Shown here piece after piece: positions 62,301 through 64,000 of a DNA stretch of 64,000 nucleotides. The notes under the pieces were generated by a model. It saw nothing but the letters and a program-made list of their open reading frames with translations, was not told the origin of the DNA and searched no databases. The stretch's first letter is position 1. Each line of letters starts with the position of its first letter. The stretch is from Cristatella mucedo (Eukaryota > Bryozoa > Phylactolaemata > Cristatellidae). The DNA lies in NCBI GenBank assembly GCA_009760855.2, contig WPIO01000083.1, forward strand, positions 962,001-1,026,000, in the 5' to 3' direction. The position numbers and the translations under genes were made by a program.

Positions 62301-62514
62301 GAGCACAGAGGCTGAGGAAGCGATTGATTTGAAGCTCAGCGATAGATAGATCATGTGCAGCCATCGGGCAATCCCGGGGCATTCTGGCTGTGCCACGTGG
62401 CTTCGAACACTTCAACCAGGCACTATGATTTTTTCATATGCTGGATGCCAGGGTTGTGCATATAATTTATTGATAAACCCATACAACAACTTTGTTTGGT
62501 TTGAGTAATAGTAG
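59331..62514. other. unassigned sequence
   Basis: Nothing was recognised. Minus frames at 60001-60270 and 60799-61228 lack domains. Confidence 0.35.
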
Positions 62515-62592
62515 ACGTCGTTGAAGCAATTTTTTTTAGCTGCCTTACCAGGCCCCGTGCGTAGAAGCCACCAGCTTCGATGTACCATTTTT

Positions 62593-63159
62593 ATGGTCAA
62601 TTTATTATATAATAGTATTATTCATGGTAATAGAACATTCTCTCCTCAGCTGTCGATACAACCAAGAATTGTGAGACAGACTGAAAATCCTGCTGGCCAC
62701 ACTGTACCCTCACCGATTCACCAGAAAAAGCATCAGCTTGGCAGATGCTTAACCACCATCTTTGCCACAACAGAATGGTCCCAAAAGGAGATATCTCATT
62801 TTCATAACCAACTTTTTGACCAGCAGAATGTATGTGTTAATATCAGAGACCGATGTGGAGAGATTCAACATCAGGCAGGTGAAATCATAACCAGTAAGCC
62901 AATCGCTCAGAATGATGGGGGCTATGCCATAGTCATTTCATCTTTCCTTCTATTAACCCTATGTATAGTTTTTCCAATAACAGATATTCTTGAACTTCCT
63001 TTCACCAGTCCACCAAACAGAATTCAGCCGTCCTCTGTCTCTGGGGCTTGTTTAGGCTTTCCCTTGAAAATGCGTCTTTATGATCATTGGTATGAGTCAA
63101 GCTGGGTAAATAACGAAAGATGCCAGCAAGATTGCTTCCTGGCCACTACATCTCACTAA
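62593..63159 (+). CDS. hypothetical ORF, 188 codons, unrecognised
   Basis: The frame is open from 62515 to a TAA at 63157-63159, the longest non-repetitive ORF outside the 23-kb gene. The first ATG is at 62593. Upstream is a strong acceptor-like string CAATTTTTTTTAG (62527-62539), and inside there is CAG followed by GTGAAA at 62879 that could be a donor, so it may be an exon of about 340 bp instead of a whole gene. The product has a hydrophobic stretch (YAIVISSFLLLTLCIVFPIT) near its last third that could be one membrane segment. No family is recognised; a chance ORF cannot be excluded. Confidence 0.25.
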   Translation: MVNLLYNSIIHGNRTFSPQLSIQPRIVRQTENPAGHTVPSPIHQKKHQLGRCLTTIFATTEWSQKEISHFHNQLFDQQNVCVNIRDRCGEIQHQAGEIITSKPIAQNDGGYAIVISSFLLLTLCIVFPITDILELPFTSPPNRIQPSSVSGACLGFPLKMRLYDHWYESSWVNNERCQQDCFLATTSH

Positions 63160-64000
63160 TATCGATTCTGTAGTGGTTTTTTATATAATGATCTCGCATA
63201 TCCTTGAAGGGCGTAGTTTATCTGAGGGTGCTAATATCTTGACAGAGCTGCCATTCTTAAGATCAATGGTCCAGTGTAATCCACTGATCCAGCGCCCGGC
63301 TATGGTCCATTTGTGAGACAGTATTGGCAGAATTCAATGTACGAAATCAAACTACTCGAATCTCACAATCAGCCTTGAGATGCAGCAGCAGCACTCAGCA
63401 GTCTTTAATATATCACCACAGTTTCACAGATTATAGTAACACGCTGCATCTGGCAGAGGGTGTAGAGCACCATGTTTTCAGCACAGTGAAAAAATAGGAA
63501 AGAAATGACATGATATTGTAAATGTTGGGAACCCCCAAGAGCTGTGTTAATACCTGAAGATAGCAGACCTCACAATAAACCATCTGATTTTAGTTTCTTT
63601 GGTTGGCTCTGTGGCAGATTAGGTATAGCCACCCAAGAAGCGTGGCTGGCGGACCTCTGCCAACCTGGAGCTCGAGATTTTGTTGCTTGCTCGGTGCTCA
63701 CACCTGAATTACTGAAATGAAGGGCACGCGATTTTTGCCACAATATTCAGAATGATATATCAGGCAGGGTTACTCAACTACCTTTTAGGAGTGAGCTTGT
63801 GCCGAGGCTGAGCAACTGATTCACTGGTCTGCACATATGGTATCGGCAACTTATCCGCACATGTGTAGCTTACGTGTGACATCTGCATGGAAAAAGTTAA
63901 ATGTCAGAGACGTGGTAAGGCCTCCATGTGACGTGATGACAGATGATTGACGCCCTGAGGTGCACCTCTGACTGTGGAATGGCATGTGGTGGCGACGTGA
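63160..64000. other. unassigned sequence
   Basis: No feature was recognised up to the window end. Confidence 0.4.

Overview
This window looks like genomic DNA of an invertebrate animal. The case for this is: no dense prokaryote-style gene layout; long di- and trinucleotide microsatellites; reverse-transcriptase fragments of L2/CR1-like LINEs with (AAT)n-type 3' tails; two families of tRNA-derived SINEs; a Mutator-like DNA transposon with a FLYWCH-like region; and one long, GC-rich, Ser/Ala/Gly-rich coding segment that ends at a good GT splice donor. The species cannot be fixed from the sequence. Most of the nominal open reading frames are chance frames or translations of CT, GA or TG repeats, and I left them out.

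Layout. 0-5 kb: a reverse-oriented LINE 3' fragment, then an almost complete Mutator-like element (1917-4009) with about 80-bp terminal inverted repeats around a decayed transposase on the minus strand. 5-16 kb: mostly unrecognised sequence with scattered SINE and LINE pieces, a GC-rich patch at 9.2-9.6 kb and a striking near-perfect hairpin at 12282-12394. 14.5-16.0 kb: the best-preserved LINE, a 5'-truncated copy on the minus strand with an intact YADD reverse-transcriptase frame. 17-22 kb: a field of CT/GA microsatellites with LINE and SINE pieces between them. 22.2-25.4 kb: a CpG- and GC-rich island holding the only convincing host gene segment, an open frame of 749 codons up to the donor (792 to the in-frame stop). 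25.3-48.4 kb: probably intronic or intergenic DNA dense in microsatellites, LINE/SINE pieces, an inverted-repeat element and a locally duplicated unit. 48.4-64 kb: much poorer in recognisable repeats, with no exon I can identify and only one unrecognised ORF near the end.

How the parts relate. Two LINE subfamilies share a 3' tail (a hairpin-like motif around TTAAGTTCTCT followed by an A/T-rich microsatellite). SINE family B carries a very similar tail, which suggests it was mobilised by the LINE machinery. SINE family A has a different conserved 3' module and no visible LINE partner here. No functional set of cooperating genes can be read from the window. The strongest candidates for something undescribed are the 749-codon Ser/Ala-rich protein segment, the SINE families, the foldback element at 26.0-26.6 kb and the 12.3-kb hairpin.
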